From Verticillium longisporum (lineage: Eukaryota; Ascomycota; Sordariomycetes; Glomerellales; Plectosphaerellaceae): a stretch of DNA of 64,000 bases. The notes under the pieces are model-generated. The model searched no databases and was not told the origin of the DNA. It worked only from the letters and a program-made list of their open reading frames with translations. Below are positions 45,001 to 57,722 of the stretch, in pieces (position 1 is the first letter of the stretch; the number at the start of each line of letters is the position of its first letter). Location: positions 868,001 to 932,000 of the forward strand of contig JAETXT010000005.1 of the NCBI GenBank assembly GCA_019188255.1. Direction: 5' to 3'. The translations under genes and the position numbers were made by a program.

Positions 45001-45946
45001 GTGTTGAGTGCGGCTCGTGCATACATCATACGGCTTCTGACGAAGGTGATGTCAGACAGTGGTCGCTGTGGTACTGTGCCCGGCAGTAGAGCTTTGGACA
45101 ATTGGCTCTGCGCTGGGCTCAATTCCGACAAGGGCACACCGCTCAGCTGATGCATGTTGTCCAATCCCGCCTGGATGGGCGTGAACATGGCTCCATCAAC
45201 AAGAAGATCAATCATGATACTCTCCCTGACTTGCCCAGTAACATGAGTAGCTCCGGCCAGGGGCTCTTCTTCAGAGCCTGCACATGGTGATTTGGGTACA
45301 TGGAAAGCAGCCCAGGAATGGCCGATGTGGCGGCATGCGTGGCATTCCTACGAAAGCCATCACAGAGGAGATGCTTAGGCCAGGTGGTGTTGCTGCCTTG
45401 TTGGGAAAAGAGAAGCCAGACAACGAAGTCAACAATCTACGTGGGGTCCATGTCAGCAAGCATTGGGGGAAAAAAAGCATGGGACAAGGCTATGCAAACC
45501 TCTGCCTGAGAAAAGAGGGCGTCAGACAATCCGCCCGATAGCGTCACATAAGACTCGTCGCCTCTCTGAGAGAACTTGGTCCATTCCTCCCGTCGAACAT
45601 TGTCATCTGCTGCTGGCAGTTGACTGTGTTGAAGGCCAACAACAGTAGTGTCCAGCAGATGGCACAGCTGACGTTCAAGGTCGCCTCTAAAATCGGCCGA
45701 GGAGCGGGGCTCTTCGGAGCCAATGCTGGCTATCTTCTTGCGACGAAGTCTTGACGCGCTTGGCAACTTGGAGATGAGATAATGGCGTAATGATACAATT
45801 TCAGGGTAATACTGCCGAAGCAGAGCGTGCTTTACGGGATTGGCGGTGGCATGGATTCTGGCCTTCTTTGGCGGTGGAGGTCTTTCATGGCTCGCGCCTT
45901 TGTCTTCATCGACCCTCTTCATCCCAGCTCGGACGGCGGTTGCCAT
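42081..45946 (-). CDS. TERT: Telomerase reverse transcriptase (one-base frameshift)
   Basis: Model: complement(join(42081..42346, 42399..42566, 42622..42696, 42741..44088, 44139..45436, 45500..45946)), about 1200 residues once one lost base is allowed for. The N-terminal region starts with YYPEIVSLRHYLISKLPSAS. The RNA-binding domain shows YVFPRQFGLHNVF, the CP block SYTELLRHYCPS and the T motif around DDFWGSGSSRR. The reverse transcriptase motifs are clear: A (FVKLDVKAAFD), B' (GIPQGSVLSSTLCNYFYADL), C (LIDDF), D (GVSISPAKT) and E (FPYCGTLIDC), with catalytic Asp near 793, 950 and 951. A thumb-like C-terminal extension follows. The frame breaks at CCC, plus strand 45224-45226, between LLMLLGKSG and IMIDLLVDG; a fourth base restores it. 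No other disruption is seen, so the gene is probably functional. Confidence 0.92.
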
Positions 45947-47239
45947 TGTGGCATTTGTCGGTGGGCATTGGAGGGTGCAGAATTGTTGAGGGTTGTCGAG
46001 CGAATCGTCGGTGAGGCCAGGCAAAACAACGCCACGGCGATTGGACCGACTTCTCACGATTCGACCCCAGGCAATTGGTACAGGCGATCAACGCGTTTGG
46101 CTGACGTTGCAATTGGCTCACAACGCGTCGGCTCGGCGCGGGTGGTGATGGATGAGCGCGATGCCTGTCCAGTCGTTGAGTCGATCAAATGGGTGTGGGA
46201 TGTGGCAGCGCAGACTCGAGGCGGAGGCATCCAGTGGCGCGCAGCGTGGCTCCCGGTTGGCCCAGGGCCTGAAACGACATTTAGGCCCGTATTCAGACCG
46301 GCAAAGTGTGCGCTAGAGAGGAGCTCGGGCTCTCGCCAACCGCCAATCTTGGGGCAGTCCATGCGCTAAAGGGGTTTTCGGTTAGGCACACGAGCGGTGC
46401 TCCTGAGCGCCAGGGGAGGCTGATGGAGGGGTGGGGGGGAAGAGGGGTTCCTGACATCAGTTCAAATGTGATGCTTCAGGTGCTTCTTCCAAGTCTCTTG
46501 CTTGTCTTACTGCCATGCCAATATTTCATGTCGTGCCTGTTTCTCGTGCCTGTATGCAATTTTCTGGACAGTTCATGCCGGGCCCTGTGCTCATCGAGGC
46601 CTCAGATGGTTCTCGCGATTGGGACGTACGTTTGGTGGAAAGCCCCCGTCCCTTCTGTGTACCATCAACACAAAGACTCCCTAACTCTTGCTGTGGCCCC
46701 CCAAGGCACTTCCTCCTCTGACCGTTCCACAGGCGGCTGGACCGACTGACACTGCATAGCTGCAGTGATCTGCACATCCGGCCAGTACCTACCTTGCTAC
46801 CTACGTTTGCTGTCACAGTCGCAATTAGCGGGCGACGAAGGGGTAGGGGGTAGGGGGGGTGGAGCGGGACCATCCGACATGAGTATCGGTTTTGAATCAG
46901 CAGAAGCAACGAATATCGAGGCAAAGAAAAGTCCTGCACCACCTCAAGGTTCTGCCACCTGACCAAGAAGATTCTGACGACGAAGTAATCTTGTGCCGGC
47001 TTTCCAGTCCACAGAGTATTCGCTTCCGTCCGGTTACGACTTACGAGGTGAATGACCAGGGAAGGCCAGGCACTGAGTTGGGGCTTGTTCGCGCGCCGAG
47101 CCAAGCCTGACCCACCAATGTCCAGTACAGAAGCCCACCGTTGCCCACCTTACCTTCCGTTGTCGTTGTTGGGGCCCTCACCGGGCGCCAGTATGCTAGC
47201 GTCTTGATGATTGCTCCTGCTCCCTGCTTCCTGTTGTTG

Positions 47240-47276
47240 TCGCTGCTGCTGCCGCTGCTGCTGCTGCTGCTGCATG
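47240..47276. repeat. (CTG)n microsatellite
   Basis: Imperfect then perfect CTG trinucleotide repeat in the leader/promoter of the RhoGEF gene. Confidence 0.8.
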
Positions 47277-47335
47277 CTCCTGCCGTCGGTGATATTGCTG
47301 CACCTGCCTCTGTTTACATGTACAAGTACCAGTGC

Positions 47336-47396
47336 CCAAGGTAGGTACCTAGGTAGGTAAGTAGGTACAGGGAGGTAGGTGGGTAGGTGCCTACTT
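47336..47396. repeat. AGGTAGGTA simple-repeat cluster
   Basis: About 60 bp of overlapping GGTAGGTA, CCTAGGTA and GTAGGTGGGTAGG words, of the same family as the cluster at 5866-5962. Confidence 0.75.
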
Positions 47397-48000
47397 GCCT
47401 TATAATCACGTCGTCTCTTCTTCAATCCTGCCCGCTTTTGCTTTCTTTTAAACCGGTTCTTCTTCACAAACCCTGGGCAGCATCGTTGCACTGCAACCCC
47501 CATCCAACCCCGATTCGTGCCCCTTAGCTGTTGCATCGCGATTTCAGATCACAGATCAGCTCTGCTCTGCTGCCTCCCTCCCTCACTCAGCACAAAGTCG
47601 GGCTCCCTGTTCAAACTGCCAGACCACACTTCTTCTTGTGTGTCGAGTCAAGTTGCCCGTGTGCGCTTGTACTATTCCTACCGACCAGACACCACCCCCC
47701 CTGGCAGGGTGCCTTTCGACGTGGCCCCGCGGGCGCGCATCCTTGCCCTCAACTACGTCGTTGATAGGCTCTCTGCCGACCAGGGGGCTGCCAACACCAA
47801 CGCTTGCCTGTCCCGCCTCGAGCTGCCCGGGGCCATTCTGACCTGCCAGTCGTCCTTTCGCCAAACCTCGCTACCCATTCATATTGCTGGCCAGCTCATC
47901 GATGCTTTCGAGCCCAAACAACCCACCACCTGCAGGAGATGCGCCAAACACTGGCGAGTGAAGACCGACTCCGACAAGCCTGACTGATGTTCAGGCCACA

Positions 48001-51000
48001 ATGGAGGACGGCTTTCGAGAAGAGGAGGACCCTCTGGGTACAGACACCCTCCGCACGGCCTCTGACCGTGGTCGCGCCCATGCCCATCACGCACATCATC
48101 ACCCAACCCATGCCGTCGACGGCCACCACTCCTACGACAAACACGACGACGACGACGACGCACGACACCAGGACAGTCTTCACCGCCAACACCAGCACCA
48201 GCAGCATACACAAGCCCACACCGAGTACACCTACCCTGTTTACGACGAGCCCCCTGAACTCTCCCCGATCGACACCCCGTACACTCCTGGCAGTCGCCCC
48301 GTAGCCACACAGACCACTTTCGACATTGACAGCCTTGACCCCTTCGCAGCTTCCGTGGCATTTGACAGCCCGACCGGCGACGGTATCGACGGTGGCATCG
48401 GAAGTCATGTCGTCGCGGTCGTAACACCAGACGACTTCTATCGTGACTATCGTAGCGCCTCCTCGACCCACTACCACCACCAGCACAGCCGACAGCCTTC
48501 CTCTTCGTCCGAACGCGCCCCCATGGCCACATCCGTGCCTCGACCGAGGGATCCCGCCTCCTTGCGGTCGAATGGCAACGGGACCACAGCCAAACACCCT
48601 CCCATGCCAACAGCCCTCAACGGCCTCCGTACAGCGACAAGATCCGTTTCTGCCCCAATTGACCCTTCGAGCACGACGGGCCCCAAGAGGCTGAACAATG
48701 CAGCACGCCAGCCGAGCGTCAAGGACCTGACTAAGAAGTTTGACCAAGGCCCTCCGACCGCGATACCCCAGCTTCCCGTACGGACTGGTATCCCGTCACG
48801 ACCAAACAAGCCTGCGACAAGCAGTGACAAGCCGCTACCCACTGCCCCCGTGGGTCAGCGTCAAACACCATATTCCACCCTCAGGACGTCCGTCGACCGT
48901 AACCTGACACCAGACTCCGCCAAGGCAACGCGGAGCACCCAGAGGACAAAGTTTGTCGCCGAAGACCAGACTTCTAACAACTCGCAATCGTTTGCCAGTC
49001 GGATAGGAAAACCTCGAACGCCCGTGGCATTAAACGCACAGCCTTCGCAATCCACTTCAACCGTGTCGCAGAAACACTCATTCCAACCGACAACCGCCTC
49101 ACCGAATGCGTCACCCATGATTCCTCAGTCGCAAACCCTCCTCTTCGGCGAAATCCTACCCGATCAGCGCGATAACCACACTCTTGGTCATGGCATCGAG
49201 GGATCGGGTTCTCGGCCGCGAAGGACGTCGGAATCGAATGTGTCGAGCATTAGATCCGCACACCAACGCACTCTTTCCGACCCTGATCTGATTGAACCAT
49301 CATCTCCGACCGATTGGTACCGTATCGCGAATGACGACACGAATGGCCTACAGCCTCAACAAACACGTCACTCCAAAAGCCACGTGCGGGCCCAGAGCGA
49401 CACGCCGTCCATCATTCCGCGAAAGCCGCCGCCGCCTGCTGTCGGAGCCACCGAACGTAGTCGCGCCGTCTCGCCTTCCTCACGACTGCCCATTACCGTC
49501 CGAAAACTTGCCAGCCCGACTCCCAGTCTCTCAACAAGCTCGCCCTCCGGCGGAAACTCCAGAGCCAACTCCCCATCCAACCTGCATCGCATCACCCCCC
49601 ACGGCAGACCCTCCAGGGCGGCAAGCGCCCAAGGCTATCGATCCAAAACACCGACACAGTCGACACGACGGGCGCCCCCTCAAGGGCTCACGACACCGAG
49701 CAACAACGGTAGATTGACACCTTACGGCGGAGAACCCGTTCCCAAGCTATCGCCACCATTACGCAGTTCTCGCCCTCGGCAGTCTGTTGCAACCGCCACC
49801 ACGACGAGTTCACGGATGAAGGCGTTAGAGCGGGCTCGGTCGCCGCACTACCATGCGACACGTAACGCACAAAAGTCCACCGAAGCGCCTACACGGAGGC
49901 GCAAGATATCTGTCGGTCCTGTGGACTTCGAGCAGCGGAGAGAACATATCAGGTTGGCGTACACAAAGTCCATTCGCGACAGCCAGGCACGCGAGGCGAG
50001 GCTCCAAGCTGCCGAGAGGCGAAAGAAAGAATTGGAAGTCGCAGCCCGGACGAAAGCCGCGCTGACAGCATCGCAAGCAGCAGCCAATCAAGACGAACGC
50101 ACAGCACATGACCATGCTGCAGCTTCTGATCTCGACTCGCGATTGCTCTCGCCTCTGAAAGTCCCTACAGGTACAGAGTGTGGTGAGCCCAGCCCAGCCA
50201 CTCTGTCGCCGCAGCCCGATGTCGTCAAAGACTCCCCGACCCTTGGTATTCCGGGCAGTTTTCCTGCTGGTAGTCCCGCGATCGAGTTCGAAGAAGCGCC
50301 GCCGTCAGCTATTTCGATGGCTACCGATGTTACAGAGTTTGACGATGAGCCGCAGGTTTTCCCGCCTGTTCAGCCGGATCACGGGGCTGCCTCAAGCGGC
50401 CTGGGTCTGGCTTTGCCAGACATGCCTGGCAGCTTCACTGTGTCCGAGGCTGATGTCCCGGAGGACGACGAACGCCTCGGTGCTCGCACGCCGCCCTTTG
50501 AGGCCCCATCGACAGATGAACATGTTACATACCACGACCCATTCCCTCGGGAAGCCGTTGATGATGGACATGTCTCTATCAAGATCGCCGCAACTGATGT
50601 ACCTCAACAAATGCCCGAAGAGGCCCCACAAATGGCCGAGCCACAGCCTGACACTGCATCGAACTCGGAGGCTTACAAGGACGAGTACGAGCCTTTGCCG
50701 TATTCCAGCCCGTCACTGGAAACTACCGTCAAGATTCTTCACCGAGAATCCGATCAATTCACGCAGCCTGAGCGTTCTTCGATCGCCGATGAGCCTCATG
50801 ACGATTCCTATTATATGAGTCTAGACCAGCATGAAGCAAGGGCATTCCGCACCTTTGTTCGTCAAGAGCAATCGCAGGGCGAGAGTGACAAAGCGCAATC
50901 GCCGTCTCGGCAGGGTGAACATCGACATGACACGCCACTGAGTTACCGAATCAAAGAGGGGCTAGTATCCAGCAGGGTCTCGACATGCGATTCCGATGCT

Positions 51001-54000
51001 CCTGACGACACGTACCAAACCACTCAAGATAGTTTGCCAACGCTGGATACCTCGCATAGCCTAACGATACCGCCGCCGCTGCCCGTCGCCAGTCGTTACA
51101 GTCATCAGTCTGCATGGACCGATTTTTCCGTCGAGAGCAATGACACGGCCGACTGTTCGCCGAGGGATTCCGCTCGACACAGCGACGCCCTTCCACTGCC
51201 CAACCCGCCCTTCGCGTCGGACGCCCGGTATCGGTCTTCGCCGAGCGGCGCCTCATCTGCCAGGCACAGCGAATTGTACGGTTCAGAGCCGTCGCTACTC
51301 GAAATGGCAGACGGGCATTCATCTCCAAGGTCCAAAGAACCGCAGCTGCCAGAACTGGACACTGGTGGAGGTTTCTCGATCCCATACTTGTCTGACAGAC
51401 TAAGTAGAGATTTCTCTTCCGTCCCTCTGCCCGAGTATAGCCCTCCTCCAGTGCCCTTCTCTCACGCAGGATCCGTCAAAGACTCCCGCCGCCCGCCGTC
51501 GAGCAACTACCAACCAGAGACACGGCCAGGTAGCACTTTGGTAGGGTCATCCAGAAGACCAAGCGAAGATCTGACACGACCTACATCAAACGCACACTCG
51601 ATTGACCACATATCCCTCTCAACGCGGGACCCATCACTCGGGGGCCAGACGCTCAACGATCAGACGGACCCCAAAGTTTCCTTGACCGGTGAGACAGACA
51701 AAGAACACAGCGTACCGATCACGAAAGAGCAACGGCGCCTTCAGCAGCGGCGAAATGTCATCAAGGAACTTGTAGACACGGAGATGGTATTCGTCCGCGA
51801 CATGAACATCGTCGAGGAAATCTACAAGGGGACGGCAGAGGCGTGCCCGAAACTGGACGGAAAAACGAGCAAAATTATCTTTCGGAATGTGGATGAGATT
51901 GTGGCCTTTCACACGGCTTTCCTTGTGCAACTCAAGGATGCTGTTGCTGCTGTTTACATTCCTCAAGGTCGACGATCTTCTGCACCAAAGGAGGCCTCTA
52001 TCAAGTCGAATTCGACTGGATCGAATTCTGGTGCACAGAGTCAGACGGAGTCAGACGACGCCAAGGATCGCACGACGACGCTGGGTCCGCTGTTCCAGTT
52101 GAACGCCGAGAAAATGAAGATTGCACACGAGGGTTTTCTCCGAAACAGCGATCTCGCCGCCAAAAGACTGATTCAGATTCAGCAAGACCCCACTGTCCAA
52201 GTGTGGTTGAATGAATGCCACGAGGTTGCCAAGGATTTGACTGCGGCATGGGATTTGGACTCGCTCCTCATCAAACCTATGCAGCGACTCACCAAGTACC
52301 CGAATTTGATTCTCACCATTTTGCAGCATACACCGCCAGACCACCCAGACCGACCTGCTCTGGTTGCTGCCAAGGATACGCTGGAAATTGCCATCATCGA
52401 GATCAACAAGACGAAGAAGAACTTTGAGCTCGTGGGCCAGATCGTTGGGCGAAAGCGTAAAGAATCAGACGTAAAGCTGGTTTCGCCCGCGCATTCGGCA
52501 AACGCGTTGACCGCCTCCAGGCGACAAGCACGCGTATCCCCGAGGACCCCGAGTACGCGAAACTGCACGAGAAGTTTGGTGACGACTATCTCCGGCTCCA
52601 AGTTGTCCTTCGGGACGTAGAATTCTACACCCGCCAAGTCACGAGTTATGTCCACGAATTTCTCCAATACCTTTCGTCGATGGAGCTTGTCATGAGACTT
52701 CAGCCAGGCAGCTACCCCGAGATTGAAAGCAAATGGGTACAGTTCAATGTATCCATGAGAGACATAGAGAAGGTTGCGCTGGATCAACATCTTGCCCAAG
52801 TTCGGAAGCAAGTCATTGAGCCCTTCGAACTCGTCATCAAGGCGTACGGGAACCCATCCTTGGCCATGAAGAAGAGGGAAAACGCCGGCTGGACTTTGAA
52901 CGAGCTGAACAGATCAAAAGGGTGGCAAAACGCTGGATCCGAAGTTGAAAGAACTTGTCGAGCAGTACGATGCGCTGAACGATACGCTGATCAAAGAGCT
53001 GCCCCAGTTGTCCGCCCTTACTGAGAAGGTTGGAAAGATCTGTCTGGAGAACCTCGTCAACATACAGGCAAAGTGGTATTCGATCTGGAAGGACAAAGTC
53101 AAAGTTGTCCTTGCAGACACTACGTCGCTGCCAGAGATGCCCGATGTCGTCTCGACATTTCAACATGACTTCAAGTTTGCGCAAGAACAGCTCGACACCA
53201 TTGGCATTCTTCATCCCGAGTACAAGGGGAGAGCATCTCAGTCGACCATTACGACGAGGGCCAGCACCGAGGACGGAACGCCAAGGAACAGACCCCGCCC
53301 CGCAGAGCTCACTCCACGGAATCGCGGTCGCTCGATGAATAGTGAACAGGTCCCGGCCTTGCCCACGCCAGAGTTCAAGCGCAGTAGCGGGCAGTTCACA
53401 CTCTCCCCTACGAGCACAGTCCCGAGCCCTCACCAATACTACTATCGCGATTACTACACCAATGCTAATGCCACCGCCAGCGGCAGCGGCAGTGGCAGCG
53501 GGCAGCGACCATCTGTACCACCGTCGCCCCGGACCGAGGATTCATCACCAAGCTTGCGCGCTGCGGGCGGGTATCCTCTGGCAAGACCCAGTACAGGGAG
53601 GAGCTATGTCTCTGGTGGCTTGCCCAGGGAAAGTTCCGACTCAAGCATGCATAACAGGCGGGACTCAAACTCGACTTATAATTCTGGTTACCCTGCCACA
53701 GAACCCAAGCGTTACTCGGGGTTGTTCCACTCGGCACTACCACTGCCAGACAGTGCCGAAGAGAGCCAGAGGTCGTCTCGGGCGTCCTCAAGAGAACGCT
53801 TCCCTGAAAGCAGCAGTTACAATGTGCAATGGCTGGCAGCGTCACTGTAAGAGTTCAAAATAGAGACGACGAAGAACGAAGCCGGGTACCCTTACCTCAC
53901 AAATGAGGCAGGCGAGGTAAGACTTATGCAGCCTTGACGTGATTGATGCGTGCTGACTGACCATGGATAGATCTTTGATGTGATTGCCGAAAAGGGTGAA

Positions 54001-54087
54001 TTATGGCTCGCCAAAAACCAGGACGATCCGAGAGAACAAGTGGGCTGGATATGGTCCAAGCACTTTGCCAGGCTGGCAGACTCGTAG
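48001..54087 (+). CDS. Rho-family GEF with DH, BAR and SH3 domains (three frameshifts and one in-frame stop)
   Basis: Model: join(48001..53916, 53971..54087), about 2011 codons if three lost bases are allowed for. Residues 1-1240 are disordered, Ser/Pro-rich, with His repeats near the start. The DH domain (about 1245-1480) begins RRNVIKELVDTEMVFVRDM and includes LLIKPMQRLTKYPNLILTI. A BAR domain follows (about 1500-1760: FGKRVDRLQ, VRDVEFYTRQ-like, KELVEQYDALNDTL, IQAKWYSIW). The C-terminal SH3 runs from WLAASL through GYPYLTNEAGE to GWIWSKHFARLADS. This is the Tuba/DNMBP and S. pombe Gef1 layout, linking Cdc42-type GTPase activation to membranes. Frame breaks lie at 52473-52475, 52879-52882 and 52920-52930. 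A TAA at 53848-53850 interrupts the frame just before the SH3 core, whose coding sequence stays intact afterwards. Confidence 0.82.
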
Positions 54088-54905
54088 CCATGAGTCCAGC
54101 GCTGGTATTTGCATCTTCAGACACGCAAAATCGCACATGGTCTCGGCATCTAGCGCCATTCTACATTGCGCATATGAACCGCCTGCACACACGATTGCTC
54201 GCATATCTGCATACCGACAGCATAGCTTGCGAGCGTTGCCAAGTACATAGATCACCAAGAAGGAGGAAGCAGAGGCGGGTTCGCAAAGACCGGCGTTTTG
54301 CTCTTCATGATTCTTACTGTACTATTCATCACGACAAAAGGGGTTCTTGGCCGCGAACAACCAATCTTCTGCTTCTTTTTGCTTCTTTGTACAGAAATTT
54401 ACCCTTCAGCGATGGGTAGGGAAGGGTGTGGGGTCTTGACGCGGCGTTTGAGGATCTTGCAGCGAGATGACGAAAGGTTTTCAGGGAAGGCAAGGGACTT
54501 GGGGGTCGGATGACCATGCTGTTCTTTTGCCCGCATGTTGATATCAAAGCCTGTGCGTGTGTGCGTTGGGCAAGTTCTTGTTTTAGGAAGAGAGGGGCCC
54601 GAAGAGAGGAATCAGCAATGACAAAAAGAGCCTGTTTCTTGAGCGGTTTTGTTGTCTCCTTTTCCTGTCAGTGTGTTTTATTATCAGTTTGCCCGGCTCA
54701 GACGGTGGGTCGATCCGGCCACTCCGGGTGGGACAGGGTGCAATAGACCGACGGCCTATATTATGTGTATGTAACAACTGGTGGAATAGTAACAACGGAT
54801 GCCAAGTCGGAGTATATGTATGGTTTCGCAGCCCGAGCCATATCAGGTTCTCGTGTTCCAAGGTGTTGCTTTGAGCTTCCGACATGCCTTCGCTGGCGCC
54901 CAAAT
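54088..54905. other. Intergenic region downstream of the RhoGEF
   Basis: About 820 bp with no domain-bearing ORF. Several frames overlap and none shows coding bias. Confidence 0.5.
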
Positions 54906-55232
54906 CTACCCCGCGATGGCCTGCGCTATCTCGCCCAGAAAGTCCGCCGCGTCCTCGGGCCGGTAGGGCAGGTAGAGCACCCCGTCGAAGCCGGCAGCGC
55001 GGCAGGCCTCGGGCGGGTCCGGGGCGGCCGAGCTGGCGGCGGCGGAAGGGTTGCCCAGCGCTATGTCGTCGTTGAGGTCCATGACTGCGCTGAGGCAGCC
55101 CGTGAGCGGGGCTGGGGGGAGCAGGAGCTGCGGGAGGGCGGAGGTTGTTCGCAGCAGCAGCAGCAGGAGGAGGAGGGAGCAGCAGCGGGGCGCAAAAGAC
55201 GGGACGGCGAGTGCTGAACCTCTCATCATCAT
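54906..55232 (-). CDS. Small hypothetical ORF, possibly secreted
   Basis: A 108-codon frame that I do not recognise. Its N-terminal third has a poly-Leu stretch (SLLLLLLLLRTTSALP) resembling a signal peptide. The C-terminal 59 residues, from a second ATG at 55082, have strongly GC-biased third positions (MDLNDDIALGNPSAA to FLGEIAQAIAG), which argues for real coding sequence. It could instead be the last exon of a longer gene or a short cytosolic protein from the inner ATG. Confidence 0.33.
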   Translation of the reverse strand: MMMRGSALAVPSFAPRCCSLLLLLLLLRTTSALPQLLLPPAPLTGCLSAVMDLNDDIALGNPSAAASSAAPDPPEACRAAGFDGVLYLPYRPEDAADFLGEIAQAIAG

Positions 55233-56109
55233 TATTTCTATAATGTACTTTTTCGTCTTTCAAGAACCGTTTTGAGCGCTCTGGGTGATGATGCCTTGTC
55301 TTTGGTCGTGGTTGTGAAGAGTTGAGCGTTCTGAGCCGAGTTACTCGCGATGATATTCTGGCTGATTTGTAGGAAGAAAAAGGTGCCAGCCTAAAAGAAG
55401 ACGGACGGGACAGCACAGGAGTTGAAGCAACGCTGCGAAGCGGACAGTGACGTCTTCTCCGATATGGCACCCGCAGGGCCTTGATGGCTCAAAGCTTAAC
55501 ATCGTGACGCCATGGATTCGCATTGCGGGCCCGATTCCGGCCGGGCTTCCATCTCCCGATGTCGCGGGCGGCCCTCGGTGGGTTTCCGGCCGTTCTCCAG
55601 CTGCAGCAGGACCTAGCTATTGTATCACAAACAAGGCCACGCTAGATCCATCGGGCTGGCTTGGTACGGAGATGGCTGAGACACGGGAACCAAGTTAGGC
55701 CCGTTGCGGGGGGAGGGGGAGGCACACGAGAAGCTGGCATGTTTCAACACGGGGCTCCGTCCAGTTCGGAACAGGGGGTTACTTCGTCACGTCTGAGAGC
55801 GGTTTTCGCGAGACAATCAAGACCTGGTATCTGTTGAACACCTGCAGAAATAAAAATCAAGTACACCAAGCACACGAGAAGGCATGAAATTGCCACGGCC
55901 AGACCCACGAGACATGCCTGGGCTCGCAGAATCACTGTGGCCCCTTTTGTCCATCTTTTCTACCTCCCTCGCCACATGTGGGAAGTTTGCCATCATCCAA
56001 ACTTCTCATCTGACACCTCGAGAGTCCAAGAGTGTCGTGCCACCCACCCCCTTCCCCTTCGTGATGAAGGACCACCAGAACATGGGCAGTTGAATGACCA
56101 GCGCCTCAT
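55233..56109. other. Intergenic region downstream of velB
   Basis: About 880 bp; no credible gene, RNA or repeat seen. Confidence 0.5.
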
Positions 56110-57722
56110 CTAGTAATCGTCATCGTCGTCATCCTTGCCCCGCTTGTTGTCCTGGCTTTCCTTTCTGATCGGAATCTTGATGCCCTGAGAGGCAAAGCAC
56201 TTGCTGAGGCTCGTGCTTTCGCAAACACCTGGGAACTTCTTGGCCGAAAAGACCGTAAAAGGCTCGCTGTAGCAACACGCCAGGATCGGTGCCTTGCCGG
56301 ACCTGGTGACGGCTCCTGGGTTAGAGGGGTTCGTGCTCGGCGCGCGGGTGGGCGGTCCAACGTTCACGAAAGAGAACCGCAGGCTGCAATGTCACGTTAG
56401 TCTCGTCTGTGATGGAGTCTCGAATTCGATGCACGTACCGGAAGCTGCCTTCGGTTCGGACACTGAGATCCTGGAGAATAAACCAGATGCCAATGTGTTC
56501 TGCTACATCAGACAGTCTGAAGGCGCTTGCAGCAAGACTGCCGATGAGGTTGCGCGTGTACATCCCCTGAGGCGCACCTGCGCCACCGATGGAGTTGCGT
56601 GCCTGGAACTGGTTCTGGCCATATTCTGTACGGCCATACTCGGGTATTCCGCCATTTGAATAGCCATATGGCGGGGCGGGGCCGTACCCATTTGACAGAG
56701 GATATTGAGCTGGGATATCGTCAGTCGTGGTATTGTGTCCGCACCAGCCAGAGAGCACCTACAAGACGGAGGGTAGTTCGAGGGCATACCATAAGCTCCG
56801 GGATAAGGAGATGCGTTTGGCGGCGCATAGCCCATATTGTTCGGGCTATGGAACTGCGGAGGTTCGCGATGAGATGTGCTGGATGGCAGAATGTGCTGAA
56901 AAGCGGTGGCGTTTTCGGTCAAGTTTGTGTAGGAGCATGGTGTCGTCGAGGATATAGAGGGCGCGCTGTTGGTGTGGCGGACGAGGTTCACCTCGCGCTG
57001 GCCGTCCTCGGACCACAAATCCACGTTGAGAACATACATGGAGTGGTCGATTTCACTGCGGGAAGCCGTGTCAGCATGCGGGCGCACAGGTCTGGACGGC
57101 TCCATCTCGTTTACGCACTTGCAGTCCATCTCCTTGCCCGTATCCGGGTCGATGATGATCAAGCGCACGCAAGGCGGCGGGGTAATGGGCCGCCTGTCTT
57201 TGTCACCAAAGCCGCACATGCGCGCTCGCTTGGGCTGTTGGACAACGTCGAGCCTACGGTATTGGGAGTCAGCACTATTGGGAGATCTCGGGAATCTGAC
57301 TGTGCAAACGTACTTGTATGTTCGACCACCCTCATCTTTCCTGGACACAGGCTCGATACTGCGCGTGGGCTCAGGAACGAGTTGAGCCTGGTGGGGTGGA
57401 GCGCCGCCGGGCATCTCAGGCGGAGGCATCTGCGAGGGAGCTGCGGTTGCATCTGAGGAGGCATTTGGTGCGTCGAGTATTGAGGCATCGGGGGCAGAGT
57501 GTTCTGAGGGTGAGCGGAGGGGTGGCCGGGGTGCTGGTACTGCTGCTGATGATGTTGCTGCGGGGGCGGATATTGATGCTGTTGCTGAGCGTGCGGGACA
57601 TGCTGGGGAGGTCCATGGTGGGAGGGCGCAGGTGGATAGTGGTGGTAGCTCGGAGCCATGTTCTGCGGATGCTGCTGCTGGTGAGGATGCGACTGCATGT
57701 GTTGGTGCTGGTCGTAGCTCAT
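56110..57722 (-). CDS. velB: Velvet-complex regulator VelB (probable one-base frameshift)
   Basis: Model: complement(join(56110..56383, 56439..56709, 56790..57055, 57119..57253, 57314..57722)), about 451 residues if one base is added. The N terminus is a His/Gln/Pro-rich low-complexity region. The velvet domain starts LDVVQQPKRARMCGFGDKDR and RPITPPPCVRL, continues MYVLNVDLWSEDG and REVNLVRH, is interrupted by about 100 Asn/Pro/Tyr-rich residues, and resumes IGIWFILQDLSVRTEG, FSFVNVG, VFSAKKFPGV and CFASQGIKIPIRK. An insertion inside the velvet fold is known for VelB. VelB pairs with VeA/LaeA and VosA to control development and secondary metabolism in the nucleus. The frame changes in the N-terminal tail around 57440-57450 (plus strand), where one C (sense) seems to be missing. 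The position is less certain because the region is repetitive. Confidence 0.9.

Larger units (their letters stand above)
45947..48000. promoter_or_regulatory. Divergent region upstream of TERT and the RhoGEF
   Basis: A 2.05-kb region. TAGGTA-type runs lie at 46787 and 47338-47395, and a (CTG)n tract at about 47244-47275. A 156-codon open frame (47517-47987) ends 13 bp before the RhoGEF start, but it lacks domain similarity and I treat it as 5' leader with possible upstream ORFs. Confidence 0.5.

Noticed and set aside
47517..47987. 156-codon frame directly upstream of the RhoGEF
   Set aside because: Ends before the RhoGEF ATG, no domain; treated as leader/uORF.
54583..55470. 295-codon minus-strand frame
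   Set aside because: Low-complexity Pro/Arg/Ala shadow overlapping the small ORF in another frame.
56790..57055. Interruption of the velvet domain by an Asn/Pro/Tyr-rich insert
   Set aside because: Such an insertion is a known feature of VelB proteins, so not novel.
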